Shown here: positions 8,343-16,988 of the stretch, in pieces
Layout of the letters: each line of letters begins with the position of its first letter
Position numbering within the stretch: position 1 is the first letter of the stretch
NCBI RefSeq assembly: GCF_036227325.1
Contig: NZ_CP109467.1
Location: forward strand, 7,316,001-7,380,000
Reading direction: 5' to 3'
DNA length: 64,000 nt
Origin: Streptomyces sp. NBC_01465
Lineage (GTDB): Bacteria; Actinomycetota; Actinomycetes; Streptomycetales; Streptomycetaceae
Notes under the pieces: generated by a model
Told to the model about the DNA's origin: nothing
The model's input: only the letters and a program-made list of their open reading frames with translations
Databases searched by the model: none
Program-made: the position numbers and the translations under genes

Positions 8343-9677
8343 GTGAACCGACCGCGCGTTGTCGTCGTAGGAGCCGGATTCGCCGGCTTCGAAACCGCCC
8401 GCACCCTCTCCAGGATCGTCCGGGACAGGGCCGAGATCGTCCTGCTCAACCCGACCGACTACTTCCTCTACCTGCCGTTGCTGCCCCAGGTCGCCGCCGG
8501 AATCCTCGAGCCGCGCCGGGTCACCGTCTCGCTCCCCGGCACCCTGCCCGAGGTGCGCCTGGTCCTGGGCGAGGCCTCGGGCGTCGACCTGGACGCCCGG
8601 CAGGTGCGGTACACCGGGCCCGAGGGAGACACCGGCACGCTGGAGTACGACCGGCTCGTCCTGGCCGTCGGCAGCGTCAACAAACTGCTGCCCGTCCCCG
8701 GGATCGCCGAGTACGCCCACGGCTTCCGCGGCCTCCCCGAAGCGCTCTACCTCCGCGACCACGTCACCCGCCAGATCGAGCTGGCCGCAGCCGCCGACGA
8801 CCCCGACGAGTGCGCCTCGCGCCGCACCTTCGTGGTGGTCGGCGCGGGGTACACCGGCACCGAAGTCGCCGCCCAGGGAAAGCTGTTCACCGACGCCCTG
8901 GTGCGCAAGCAGCCCCACTGGAAGGAGGAGCGGCAGCCGCGCTGGCTGCTCCTCGACATCGCCGACCGCGTCCTGCCCGAACTGGACCGGCGCCTTTCGG
9001 CCACCGCCGACCGGGTGCTGCGCCGTCGCGACGTGGACGTGCGGACCGGAACCTCCGTCAAGGAGGCCACGCCCGGCGGAGTCCTCCTGGACGACGGCGA
9101 GTTCATCGACACCCGGACGCTGGTGTGGTGCGTGGGCGTACGGCCCGATCCGCTCGTCTCGGACGTCGGACTGCCCGTCGAGCGCGGCCGCCTGCTCGTC
9201 GACCCGCAGTTGAACGTCCCCGGCCACCCCGAGGTCTTCGCCTGCGGGGACGCGGCCGCCGTACCCGATCTGACCAGGCCCGGCGAGTTCACGCCGATGA
9301 CCGCACAGCACGCGGGCCGCCAGGGCAAGGTGGCCGGCCGCAATGTCGCCGCCTCCCTGGGATTCGGCGAGCGCCATACGTACAAACACAACGACCTGGG
9401 CTTCGTGGTGGACCTCGGCGGGGTGCAGGCCGCGGCCAACCCGCTCGGCGTGCCGCTCTCGGGACCGCTCGCCGGCGCGGTGACGCGCGGCTACCACCTC
9501 GCCGCCATGCCGGGGAACCGGGTGCGGGTCGCGGCCGACTGGATGCTGGACGCCGTACTGCCGCGCCAGGCCGTCCAGTTGGGCCTCGTGCGCTCCTGGT
9601 CGGTGCCGCTGGACAGCGCGGCCCCCGAGCTCGCCCGCGTTCCCGAAGACCAGACCACCGGAAAGGACTCGACATGA
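8343..9677 (+). CDS. NAD(P)/FAD-dependent oxidoreductase, type II NADH dehydrogenase-like
   Basis: A 444-residue flavoprotein. GTG at 8343 gives RPRVVVVGAGFAGFETA, the dinucleotide fold for FAD. A second Rossmann fold for NAD(P)H lies near residue 160 (FVVVGAGYTGTEVAAQ), and the FAD-closing motif is VFACGDAAAV near 300. This is the architecture of NDH-2 type quinone reductases that pass electrons from NADH to menaquinone at the inner face of the membrane; ferredoxin-type reductases remain possible. Its TGA overlaps the ATG of the transketolase gene, implying coupled translation. Confidence 0.85.
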   Translation: MNRPRVVVVGAGFAGFETARTLSRIVRDRAEIVLLNPTDYFLYLPLLPQVAAGILEPRRVTVSLPGTLPEVRLVLGEASGVDLDARQVRYTGPEGDTGTLEYDRLVLAVGSVNKLLPVPGIAEYAHGFRGLPEALYLRDHVTRQIELAAAADDPDECASRRTFVVVGAGYTGTEVAAQGKLFTDALVRKQPHWKEERQPRWLLLDIADRVLPELDRRLSATADRVLRRRDVDVRTGTSVKEATPGGVLLDDGEFIDTRTLVWCVGVRPDPLVSDVGLPVERGRLLVDPQLNVPGHPEVFACGDAAAVPDLTRPGEFTPMTAQHAGRQGKVAGRNVAASLGFGERHTYKHNDLGFVVDLGGVQAAANPLGVPLSGPLAGAVTRGYHLAAMPGNRVRVAADWMLDAVLPRQAVQLGLVRSWSVPLDSAAPELARVPEDQTTGKDST

Positions 9678-11521
9678 GCATCGCCGACCCCGCGGACATC
9701 ATCGAACTCACCGAACTGGCCCAGCAGTTGCGCGTCGACGCCGTCCGGGCGGCGGACGCGGCCGGATCCGGCCACCCCACCTCGTCGATGTCCGCCGCGG
9801 ACCTCGCCGCCGTACTGCTCTCGCGCCACCTCCACTACGACTTCGAGCACCCGGCCCACCCCGGCAACGACCACTTCGTCCTCTCCAAGGGGCACGCGTC
9901 GCCGCTTCTGTACGCCATGTACCGGGCGGCCGGCGCCGTCGACGACGAGGAACTCCTCACCTTCCGCCGCAAGGGCAGCCGCCTCGAGGGGCATCCGACA
10001 CCGCGCATCCCCTGGGTGGACGTGGCGACGGGATCGCTCGGGCAGGGCCTGCCCGTCGGCGTCGGCATGGCCCTGTCGGGCAAGCGCCTCGACCGCGTCC
10101 CCTTCCGGGTCTGGGTGCTGTGCGGCGACAGCGAGATGGCCGAGGGCTCCGTCTGGGAGGCCGCCGAGCACGCGGCGTACGAGCACCTCGACAACCTCAC
10201 CCTGATCGTCGACGTCAACCGGCTCGGCCAGCGCGGTCCCACCCGCCACCAGCACGACCTGGAGGCGTACGGGCGCAGGCTGCGCGCCTTCGGCTGGCAC
10301 ACCGTCGAGATCGACGGCCATGACATCGAGGCGATCGACGCCGCCTGCGCCGAGGCCCGCTCCACGACCCGGCAGCCGACCGCGATCATCGCGCGCACCC
10401 TCAAGGGGCGCGGAGTGGCCGCCGTCGAGGACCGCGAGGGCATGCACGGCAAACCGCTGCCCGACGCGGCCGCGGCGATCGAGGAGCTGGGCGGCCTCCG
10501 GTTCGTACGGGTCGACGTGGCGAAGCCGGCCGCGGCGCCCGTGCGGCCCCCGGGCCCGGCGGGGCAACTCGTCCTGCCGCGCTACGAGTTGGGGGACGAG
10601 ATCGCCACCCGCGACGCCTTCGGCCAGGCCCTGGCCGCGCTCGGGGACGTGGACGGGGGCGTCGTCGCGCTCGACGGCGAGGTGGGCGACTCCACGCGCC
10701 TGGAGTACTTCGCGAAGGAGTACCCCGAGCGCTATGTCGAGTGCTACATCGCCGAACAGCAGCTGATCGCGGCGGCGGTAGGCATGCAGGTACTCGGCCA
10801 CACCCCGTTCGCCTGCACCTTCGCGGCCTTCCTCACCCGGGCCCACGACTTCGTCCGTATGGCGGCCATCAGCGGCGCCGACCTCAACGTCGTGGGATCG
10901 CACGCGGGCGTCGCCATCGGCCAGGACGGCCCGTCCCAGATGGGCCTGGAGGACCTCGCGATGTTCCGCTCGGTCCACGGCTCCACGGTCCTCCACCCCT
11001 GCGACGCACCGCAGACGGCACGGCTGGTCGCCGAGATGGCCGGGGCGCAGGGCATCCGCTATCTCCGGACGAACCGCGGCGAAACCCCGGTCATCTACGG
11101 CCCGGACGAGGAGTTCCGCATCGGCGGCAGCAAGGTGCTGCGGTCGGGGAACGACGACGCCCTCACCCTGATCGGCGCCGGGCACACCGTCCATACCTGC
11201 CTGCACGCCGCCGAACTCCTCGCGGCCGAGGGCATCGCCGTACGGGTGATCGACCTCTACTCCGTGAAGCCGGTGGACGCCGTGGCTCTGTGGCGGGCGG
11301 CCGAGGAGACCGGCGCCCTGGTCACCGTCGAGGACCACCATCCCGAGGGCGGCCTCGGCGACGCGGTGGCCGAGGCCTTCGGGGACGGCCGTCCCTCGCC
11401 GCGGCTGATGCGCATGGCCGTGACGAACATGCCGGGATCGGCCGCGCCGGACGAACAGTTCGCCGCAGCCGGAATCGACGCCGAGTCCGTCGCGGCGGTG
11501 GCGCGGGAAATGTGCGGGTGA
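9674..11521 (+). CDS. Transketolase, single-chain
   Basis: A 615-residue thiamine-diphosphate enzyme. The frame is open far upstream, but ATG 9674, overlapping the preceding stop, begins the real similarity. It has the N-terminal ThDP domain (GSGHPTSSMS, SKGHASPLLYA, GSLGQGLPVGVGMA, GDSEMAEGSVWEA with the GDG-like motif), a short linker near residues 290-305, the pyrimidine-binding domain (EQQLIAAAVGM, GEVGDS, TFAAFLTRA) and the C-terminal transketolase domain. It moves two-carbon units between sugar phosphates in the pentose phosphate pathway. Because it sits with an NDH-2-like gene and away from other pentose-phosphate genes, it is likely a secondary copy. Confidence 0.92.
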   Translation: MSIADPADIIELTELAQQLRVDAVRAADAAGSGHPTSSMSAADLAAVLLSRHLHYDFEHPAHPGNDHFVLSKGHASPLLYAMYRAAGAVDDEELLTFRRKGSRLEGHPTPRIPWVDVATGSLGQGLPVGVGMALSGKRLDRVPFRVWVLCGDSEMAEGSVWEAAEHAAYEHLDNLTLIVDVNRLGQRGPTRHQHDLEAYGRRLRAFGWHTVEIDGHDIEAIDAACAEARSTTRQPTAIIARTLKGRGVAAVEDREGMHGKPLPDAAAAIEELGGLRFVRVDVAKPAAAPVRPPGPAGQLVLPRYELGDEIATRDAFGQALAALGDVDGGVVALDGEVGDSTRLEYFAKEYPERYVECYIAEQQLIAAAVGMQVLGHTPFACTFAAFLTRAHDFVRMAAISGADLNVVGSHAGVAIGQDGPSQMGLEDLAMFRSVHGSTVLHPCDAPQTARLVAEMAGAQGIRYLRTNRGETPVIYGPDEEFRIGGSKVLRSGNDDALTLIGAGHTVHTCLHAAELLAAEGIAVRVIDLYSVKPVDAVALWRAAEETGALVTVEDHHPEGGLGDAVAEAFGDGRPSPRLMRMAVTNMPGSAAPDEQFAAAGIDAESVAAVAREMCG

Positions 11522-11546
11522 ATGTGCGCGTGAATGCGCGGGCACG

Positions 11547-11580
11547 AAAAGAACGGCGGCCCGGAGGCCGCCGTCCTTTT
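11547..11580. terminator. Bidirectional intrinsic terminator
   Basis: A hairpin with a 15-base arm on each side (11547-11561 and 11566-11580), one mismatch and a CGGA loop. It is flanked by an A-run on the left and a T-run on the right, so it can stop transcription from the transketolase gene and from the leftward small membrane protein gene. Confidence 0.85.
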
Positions 11581-11591
11581 CCCCTCATTCA

Positions 11592-11762
11592 CTACCACCT
11601 GTACCAGCGCGACCGCGCCCCTGAATGCGAAGTGCTCCGCATCAGGAACCCCAGCAGCCAGATGACCAGCACGGCTATCGCAACCCACCAGAGAATTTTC
11701 ACGGCGAATCCGGCACCGAAAAGCAGCAGTGCAAGAAGCAGAACAAGCAGTACGGGAACCAT
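11592..11762 (-). CDS. Small hydrophobic membrane protein
   Basis: A 56-residue protein, MVPVLLVLLLALLLFGAG at the N-terminus, then a second hydrophobic stretch (WWVAIAVLVIWLLGFLM) and a basic tail. ATG 11762 is chosen because an AGGAGG lies eight bases upstream; the longer frame from 11783 lacks one. It resembles the two-segment hydrophobic proteins widespread in actinobacteria and often linked with stress or stationary phase. No catalytic residues are present and no function is assigned. Confidence 0.75.
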   Translation of the reverse strand: MVPVLLVLLLALLLFGAGFAVKILWWVAIAVLVIWLLGFLMRSTSHSGARSRWYRW

Positions 11763-11823
11763 AGTCTGTACCTCCTTGGTCAAACGGGTGCCCTCAATTC
11801 GTCCTCATACACTGTGAGTTGAT

Positions 11824-12762
11824 GTGAGCGAAAACTCTTCCGACCGGAAAACCCGGATCACCGTACTGGTCGCACTCGCCGCGAATCTCGTCATCGCGGC
11901 CGCGAAAGCGGTCGGCGGGATCGTCGCAGGATCCCCCGCGCTGCTCTCCGAGGCGGCCCACTCGGTCGCCGACAGCGTCAACGAGATCTTCCTGCTGGCC
12001 GCCCTGCGCCGCAGCCGCAAGCCGGCGGACGGCAAACACCCCTTCGGCTACGGCAAGGAGCGCTTCTTCTGGGCGCTGCTCGCCGCCGTCGGCATCTTCG
12101 TCATGGGGGGATGCTTCTCGGTCCTGCAGGGCGTCGAGGCGCTGCGCGGCGGCAACCACCAGGAGTCCACCAGCGGTTACGTCGCAGGCCTGATCGTCCT
12201 CTTTGTCGCCCTGCTCGCCGAAGGCGGCTCACTGGCCCGCGCCCTCGTCCAGGTGCGCGGCCAGGAGGGCGGGCTGGGCAAGGACCCGGCGCTGCGCACC
12301 GTCGTCGCCGAGGACGGCACCGCGGTCCTCGGGGTGCTGCTCGCCATGGCCGGCATGGTCCTGCACATGGTGACGAAGCAGATCGTCTGGGAGGCGTCGG
12401 CCTCCATCGCCATCGGGGTGCTGCTCGTGTACGTCGCCTACCGGCTCGGCAAGGACGCCCGCGACCAGCTCATCGGGGAGGCGGCCGACCCCGAACTGAG
12501 CGGCCGCATCGGGGAGTTGCTCAAGGCGCAGCCGGAGATCGACGAGGTGGCGGCGCTGCTCACCATGCGGCTCGGGATGGATTCGACGCTGGTGGCCGCC
12601 CGCATCGACCTGGTGCCGGGCCTCGACAGCGAGCACATCGAGCTGGTTTCCATGCGGATCAGGGAGTCCATCAGGAACACCTGGCCCGAGGCGGACCAGG
12701 TGTTCCTCGATGTCACAGATGCACCGACCGCGGCTGAAGCGGAAGCGGCCGGTACACCGTGA
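11824..12762 (+). CDS. Cation diffusion facilitator (CDF) efflux protein
   Basis: A 312-residue inner-membrane transporter starting at GTG 11824. Segment 2 carries the CDF signature (SEAAHSVADSVNEIFLL), with the H-x-x-x-D metal site, and KHPFGYGKERFFWALL matches the next conserved stretch. A cytoplasmic dimerisation tail runs from about residue 215 (GEAADPELSGRIGELLKAQPEIDEVA). These proteins exchange Zn2+, Fe2+ or related ions for protons. The last 50 bases overlap the end of the convergent PAP2/kinase gene. Confidence 0.88.
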   Translation: MSENSSDRKTRITVLVALAANLVIAAAKAVGGIVAGSPALLSEAAHSVADSVNEIFLLAALRRSRKPADGKHPFGYGKERFFWALLAAVGIFVMGGCFSVLQGVEALRGGNHQESTSGYVAGLIVLFVALLAEGGSLARALVQVRGQEGGLGKDPALRTVVAEDGTAVLGVLLAMAGMVLHMVTKQIVWEASASIAIGVLLVYVAYRLGKDARDQLIGEAADPELSGRIGELLKAQPEIDEVAALLTMRLGMDSTLVAARIDLVPGLDSEHIELVSMRIRESIRNTWPEADQVFLDVTDAPTAAEAEAAGTP

Positions 12763-14206
12763 GCGCCTCGATGTCCTTGTCGAGCACCAACTCGCGCGGT
12801 GCGTCGGCCACTTCACCGTCGTACGCCAGTGAGGTGCCCGGTGCGAGACCCGCGATCCGCATCCTGCGCATCCGCCCGGCCGCGTGGACGGGGGAGCGGG
12901 AGAGCGGCCCGGCCAGTGCGGCGGCGACCAGGCGCAGCCCCGGCAGCCGGCCGCCGCGCACCACCCGTACGTCGAGCAGTCCGTCGGCCAGGTCGAATCG
13001 GCGCCCGGGGGTCGGGCCCATGCGCTGGTACATGCAGTTGCCCGCGAAGAGCATCCACAGCGCGACACGCTTGCCGCGCATCTCGGCCTCCAGCGGCCTC
13101 TCGTCGACGAGCGTCTTCCACGCGGCCAGCACACCGGCGGGCCAGCCGCCGATCCGCGGCGACCAGTGCTCGCGGACCCGCACCATCTCGGGGTAGACGC
13201 CCAGGCTGAAGGTGTTGAGGAAGTAGCCGTGCGCACGGCCGTCGGGGCCGGGCGAGAAGCGGCCCAGGTCCACCTTGACGGCGTCGCCCGACGCCAGCGC
13301 ACGGCAGGTGTCGTGGACTTCCTCGATCCCGATGTCGTACGCGAAGTGGTTGAGCGTGCCGCCGGGGAAGACCGCGAGCGGCTTGCCCTCCCGGGCGGCG
13401 ACGACCGCGGCCCGGTTGACGGTGCCGTCGCCGCCGCAGATCCCCAGGGCCCGGCCGCGCCGGGCGGCCTTCTCCAGGGCCGCGTCCATGTCCTCCGGCG
13501 CGCACTCCACGATCTCGGCGGCGGGCAGCGCGTCCCGTACGAGAGCCGACTTCGCGGCCGCCGAACCCGATGCCGTGTTGACCACGACCACCAGGTCCTT
13601 GCCGCCGGGAAGTTCGGGGGCGTCGGCGTGCGGGCGGCCCGGCGCGGGAATCTGGTCACGGGTCGGCACGAGTCCTCGTACGGCGAAGGCGGCACCCACG
13701 CCCAGCGCCGCGCCGATCAGCACGTCGCTCGGATAGTGCACCCCGGTGTACACACGCGAGGCGGCCACCGAGAACGCGACCGGCGCCACCACGGCGCCCC
13801 AGCCCTTCGACTCCAGCGCGACACCGGTCGCGAAGGCGGCGGCCGAAGCGGCATGCCCGGAAGGGAAGGAGGTGGTGACGGGCTGGCGCTTGAGCTGCCG
13901 TATCACCGGGACGGAGTCGAGTATCGGCCGCGATCTGCCGACCGCGCCCTTGGCGACCGTGTTGACGACCGCGGAAGCCACAGCCAGCGAGGCGACGCCG
14001 CGCACCGCGGCGCGGCGGGCGCGCGTGGAGCCGCCGAACGCGGCGATGCCGGCAGCGGCCCCGATCCACAGCAACCCGTGGTTGGCGCCTCTGCTGAGCC
14101 GGGGCAGCACACGCTCGGCGCCCGGCCAGTGCCGGTTCGCCGCGTAGGTGAAGAGCGAACGGTCCTGGGTAGTAAGCCAGACTGCGGGGGACACCTGGGG
14201 AAACAT
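12713..14206 (-). CDS. PAP2 phosphatase / diacylglycerol kinase fusion
   Basis: A 497-residue two-domain protein. Residues about 20-180 form a membrane PAP2 phosphatase with all three acid phosphatase motifs: K-x6-RP (KGAVGRSRP), PSGH (FPSGHAASAAAF) and SR-x5-H-x3-D (SRVYTGVHYPSD). Residues about 205-490 are a DagK/LCB5-type lipid kinase domain with the nucleotide motif GGDGTVNRA and FPGGTLNHFA. The pair could interconvert lipid phosphates and lipids at the membrane. ATG 14206 has GGAGAGG upstream. The 3' end overlaps the convergent CDF gene by 50 bases. Confidence 0.9.
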   Translation of the reverse strand: MFPQVSPAVWLTTQDRSLFTYAANRHWPGAERVLPRLSRGANHGLLWIGAAAGIAAFGGSTRARRAAVRGVASLAVASAVVNTVAKGAVGRSRPILDSVPVIRQLKRQPVTTSFPSGHAASAAAFATGVALESKGWGAVVAPVAFSVAASRVYTGVHYPSDVLIGAALGVGAAFAVRGLVPTRDQIPAPGRPHADAPELPGGKDLVVVVNTASGSAAAKSALVRDALPAAEIVECAPEDMDAALEKAARRGRALGICGGDGTVNRAAVVAAREGKPLAVFPGGTLNHFAYDIGIEEVHDTCRALASGDAVKVDLGRFSPGPDGRAHGYFLNTFSLGVYPEMVRVREHWSPRIGGWPAGVLAAWKTLVDERPLEAEMRGKRVALWMLFAGNCMYQRMGPTPGRRFDLADGLLDVRVVRGGRLPGLRLVAAALAGPLSRSPVHAAGRMRRMRIAGLAPGTSLAYDGEVADAPRELVLDKDIEALTVYRPLPLQPRSVHL

Positions 14207-14275
14207 GGTGTCCAGCCTCTCCTGCGGCGGGCGATGTATGCCGGTGGCGGGGCCGACGGAGGCCCCGGCGCCGCG

Positions 14276-14698
14276 TCACACCCGGTCGGGAGCGGCCCTG
14301 CTGATCTCGCCCAGCACGGAACCCGGCTCCAGGTCCCGGGCAAGATCGCCGAGGCTGACGACGCCCAGCGGCCGCCCGTCCCCCACCACGGGGAGCCGCC
14401 GCACCGCATGCTTGCGCATGAGCGAGATCGCGGTCTCCACCGTGTCGTCAGGACCGACGCACACCGGCGAAAGCGTGCACACGGCCTGGGCGCTCACGGT
14501 CAGCGGGTCGGCCCCGTCGGCGACCGCGCGCAGTGTGATGTCCCGGTCGGTGAGGACTCCGATCAGCCGGTCGTCCTGGGCGACCAGCACACCGCCGATG
14601 TCCTGTGCGCGCATCAGCTGCGCCGCTTCGACGAGCGAGGCATCGGGCCGTACGGCTGCGACACCCGCCGTCATGACTTCCCGCACCAACGTTGCCAT
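14276..14698 (-). CDS. Tandem CBS-domain protein
   Basis: A 140-residue cytoplasmic protein made of two CBS motifs (VREVMTAGVAAVRPDASLVE...GVLTDRDITLR and VGPDDTVETAISLMRKHAVR...PLGVVSLGDLA). ATG 14698 is chosen because similarity starts there; a longer frame upstream codes for low-quality sequence. Such stand-alone CBS pairs usually bind adenine nucleotides and act as energy or stress sensors. It lies 69 bases before the PAP2/kinase gene on the same strand and faces away from the SigB-like sigma factor gene. Confidence 0.85.
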   Translation of the reverse strand: MATLVREVMTAGVAAVRPDASLVEAAQLMRAQDIGGVLVAQDDRLIGVLTDRDITLRAVADGADPLTVSAQAVCTLSPVCVGPDDTVETAISLMRKHAVRRLPVVGDGRPLGVVSLGDLARDLEPGSVLGEISRAAPDRV

Positions 14699-14748
14699 CG
14701 CTTCCGCCTCGCCTCCGTACCGCACCGCTGTGGTGAGCGCAGGTTCGG

Positions 14749-14773
14749 GTACCTGGCTGCACTCGGGCAAAAC
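14749..14773 (-). promoter_or_regulatory. Candidate SigB/SigF-type promoter for the CBS gene
   Basis: On the minus strand GTTT is followed after 15 bases by AGGTAC, close to the GTTT-N14-16-GGGTAC pattern used by streptomycete SigB-like sigma factors. It ends about 50 bases before the CBS start codon. This is a visual match only. Confidence 0.4.
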
Positions 14774-14795
14774 CCGCCGGTTGGGGGCCGGTTGC

Positions 14796-14820
14796 GTTTG
14801 GTCCGTACGAAGCCGGGCAC
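14796..14820 (+). promoter_or_regulatory. Candidate SigB/SigF-type promoter for the sigma factor gene
   Basis: GTTT, a 15-base spacer and GGGCAC resemble the SigB-like consensus with one -10 change. It lies about 135 bases before the sigma factor start, which would fit autoregulation. Weak on its own. Confidence 0.35.
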
Positions 14821-14954
14821 GCGCTCCTCGTGCTTCGGACCGGAGGCACGTCCGTGGGAGCGGTGTTCCGACGCTCTGGGCGTGCTCTGGCCGACGCCGG
14901 ATTCCCCTCCCTCGGTAACCCATCCGTCCGTACCGTTCAGGGAGCTGGAATCCG

Positions 14955-15779
14955 ATGCGTCACCCCGTCACCGCGAGGAAACACTCACACCACGACGCAC
15001 CCGACACCGCAGCCCGTTTCCGCAGGCTGGCCGGGCTGTCCGAGGGCCCCGAGCGCGATGCGCTCCGGCAGGAACTGGTCAACGCCTGGCTGCCGATGGC
15101 CGACCGGCTCGCCGGCAGGTTCCGCAACCGCGGCGAGGCGCTGGAAGACCTGCGCCAGGTCGCCGCGCTCGGTCTCGTGAAGGCGGTCGACCGCTACGAC
15201 CCCGCGCACGGCACCGCGTTCGAGAGTTTTGCCGTCCCCACCGTGACCGGCGAGATCAAGCGCCACTTCCGCGACCACATGTGGACCCTCCATGTGCCGC
15301 GCCGCGTACAGGACTTGCGCAACCGCGTCCGGGTGGCGCGCCAGGAACTCGCCCAGGCACCGATGAGCGGTCCGCCGACCGTCGCCGAGATCGCCGAGCG
15401 GGCGGGCATGACCGAGGAGGAGGCCAAGGCAGGACTCGAGGCGCTCGACAGCTTCAGCGCGCTCTCCCTGGACGCCGAACTCCCGGGCGGGGAGGACGGA
15501 TACACGCTGCAGGACTCGCTCGGCGGCCCCGACGCCGCCCTCGACATCGTGATCGACCGCGAGGCCGTGGCTCCGGCGCTGCGCCGCCTCCCCGAGCGGG
15601 AGAAGAAGATCCTCTACATGCGGTTCTTCCGCGACATGACACAGAGCAGCATCGCCGAGGACCTCGGCATCTCGCAGATGCACGTCTCCCGGCTGATCAC
15701 CCGGTGCTGCACCCGCCTGAGGGATCAGGCGATGCGGGATCAGCAGCCTCGTCCGGGGCGGCTGCGGGACGCCGCATAG
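14955..15779 (+). CDS. RNA polymerase sigma factor, SigB/SigF/SigG family
   Basis: A 274-residue sigma-70 group 3 factor. Region 2 is clear (EALEDLRQVAALGLVKAVDR, FESFAVPTVTGEIKRHFRD), region 3 covers about residues 110-180 (PTVAEIAERAGMTEEEA), and region 4 holds the helix-turn-helix (LPEREKKILYMRFF, SSIAEDLGISQMHVSRLI). Streptomycetes carry many paralogues of this family for osmotic, envelope and developmental stress. No anti-sigma gene is adjacent. The tail overlaps the convergent PAS-GAF gene by 83 bases. Confidence 0.93.
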   Translation: MRHPVTARKHSHHDAPDTAARFRRLAGLSEGPERDALRQELVNAWLPMADRLAGRFRNRGEALEDLRQVAALGLVKAVDRYDPAHGTAFESFAVPTVTGEIKRHFRDHMWTLHVPRRVQDLRNRVRVARQELAQAPMSGPPTVAEIAERAGMTEEEAKAGLEALDSFSALSLDAELPGGEDGYTLQDSLGGPDAALDIVIDREAVAPALRRLPEREKKILYMRFFRDMTQSSIAEDLGISQMHVSRLITRCCTRLRDQAMRDQQPRPGRLRDAA

Positions 15780-16908
15780 CCAGGGCCGCATGACGGGACA
15801 TCACGTCCATGGCCTGCCCCTCCGCCATGGAGAAGGCCCGCCTCGCACCCGTACGGAACAGAGTGAGCACCCCCAGTACGGAGCCGCCGGGCAGCGTCAG
15901 CGGCACGCACAACAGAGAGGTGACCTCGGCCCGTACGAGCACGGCCGCCCCCGACGCGTCGCGGCCGAAGGCCTCGGTGTCCTCGGGGCGCACCTGGAGG
16001 CTGGCGGAGCCGCCGCGGCCGGCCTCGCGGACCAGCGGGCAGTCGTCGGGGTCCTGGGCGAGCAACGACTCGCGCAGGGCCCCGGCGGCGTCCCCCGGCG
16101 GACCGCAGACCACCGTGCGCCGCAGCGGGCCCGTGCCGTCGGCGACCACCCAGTCCGCGAACCGCCCGTGCAAGAGGTGCGACACCGCCTCCAGTACGTC
16201 CCTGCGGTCGCCCGGTGTCGCGCCCAGCAGCGCCGTGGTCATGGCGTCGCGCAGATCCATCAGTTCCGTGTGCCGGGTCGTCTCGGCGAGGTCGGGCAGC
16301 GAAGCCCGGCGCCCTCCGGGGCGACCCGCCTTGGGGCCCGCGTGCGCGGTCCGCGAGAGCCCGGGCTGGAACACCACGAGGACCGCGGGCTGCGGCTCGT
16401 CCGGCGGCCGGAGCGCACTCAGGGTCGCCAGCAGCGGTTCGTCCGGCCGCTGTTGGAGTCGTACGGTCAGACTCCTGTCGCCCTCGCCGCGCGCCACGGC
16501 GGCCGCCTGGGAGCGGAAGGCCGCCCGGTCGCCCGGGGTCAGCAGCGCGGCCAGCGGCCGGCCCGTCGCATATCCGGCGCGCACATCGGTGAGCCCCGTC
16601 GCCGCGAAGTTCATCCGCCGTACGACCGTCTCGCGGTCGACCAGCGCCACCGGCAGCGGCACCCGCTGGAACAGCGCCTTGAGCAGCCGTGTCTCCTGCC
16701 GGTCCGAACTCGCCCCGCCTCCCGGCACGGTGGCGGCGAGCTGCTCGTAGCGCGGCCACAAGTTCTCGGCCACGTGCTGGAGTTCGAAGAGTGCCGCATC
16801 CAGCACCGTCTGCTGTTCCTGCGCGGGCAGAGCCCGCGCGGATCTCAGCTCTCCCACCCGTCTGACGAAGTCCGCCAGATCGCCACCGAACTCTTCCGTC
16901 TGCGTCAT
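15697..16908 (-). CDS. PAS and GAF domain signalling protein
   Basis: A 403-residue soluble protein from ATG 16908 (MTQTEEFGGDLADFVRRVGEL). A helical N-terminus (to about residue 70) leads into a PAS domain (LFQRVPLPVALVDRETVVRRMNFAATGL, about 80-190), then a GAF domain at about 220-385 (LLHGRFADWVVADG, SLLCVPLTLPGGSVLGVLTL). There is no PP2C phosphatase, kinase or DNA-binding output, unlike the RsbU/SpoIIE-like proteins that share this front end. Its position tail-to-tail with a SigB-like sigma factor suggests a sensory role in the same stress response, which is inference. Confidence 0.8.
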   Translation of the reverse strand: MTQTEEFGGDLADFVRRVGELRSARALPAQEQQTVLDAALFELQHVAENLWPRYEQLAATVPGGGASSDRQETRLLKALFQRVPLPVALVDRETVVRRMNFAATGLTDVRAGYATGRPLAALLTPGDRAAFRSQAAAVARGEGDRSLTVRLQQRPDEPLLATLSALRPPDEPQPAVLVVFQPGLSRTAHAGPKAGRPGGRRASLPDLAETTRHTELMDLRDAMTTALLGATPGDRRDVLEAVSHLLHGRFADWVVADGTGPLRRTVVCGPPGDAAGALRESLLAQDPDDCPLVREAGRGGSASLQVRPEDTEAFGRDASGAAVLVRAEVTSLLCVPLTLPGGSVLGVLTLFRTGARRAFSMAEGQAMDVMSRHAALAMRRPAAAPDEAADPASPDPSGGCSTG

Positions 16909-16988
16909 GGGGAGAAAGTTAGCTGGTAAGGCCGTTTTGCGGGGCGGGCAGGGGGAAGCCGGAGAGCAGGGAAGGAGGGCTGCCTCCC

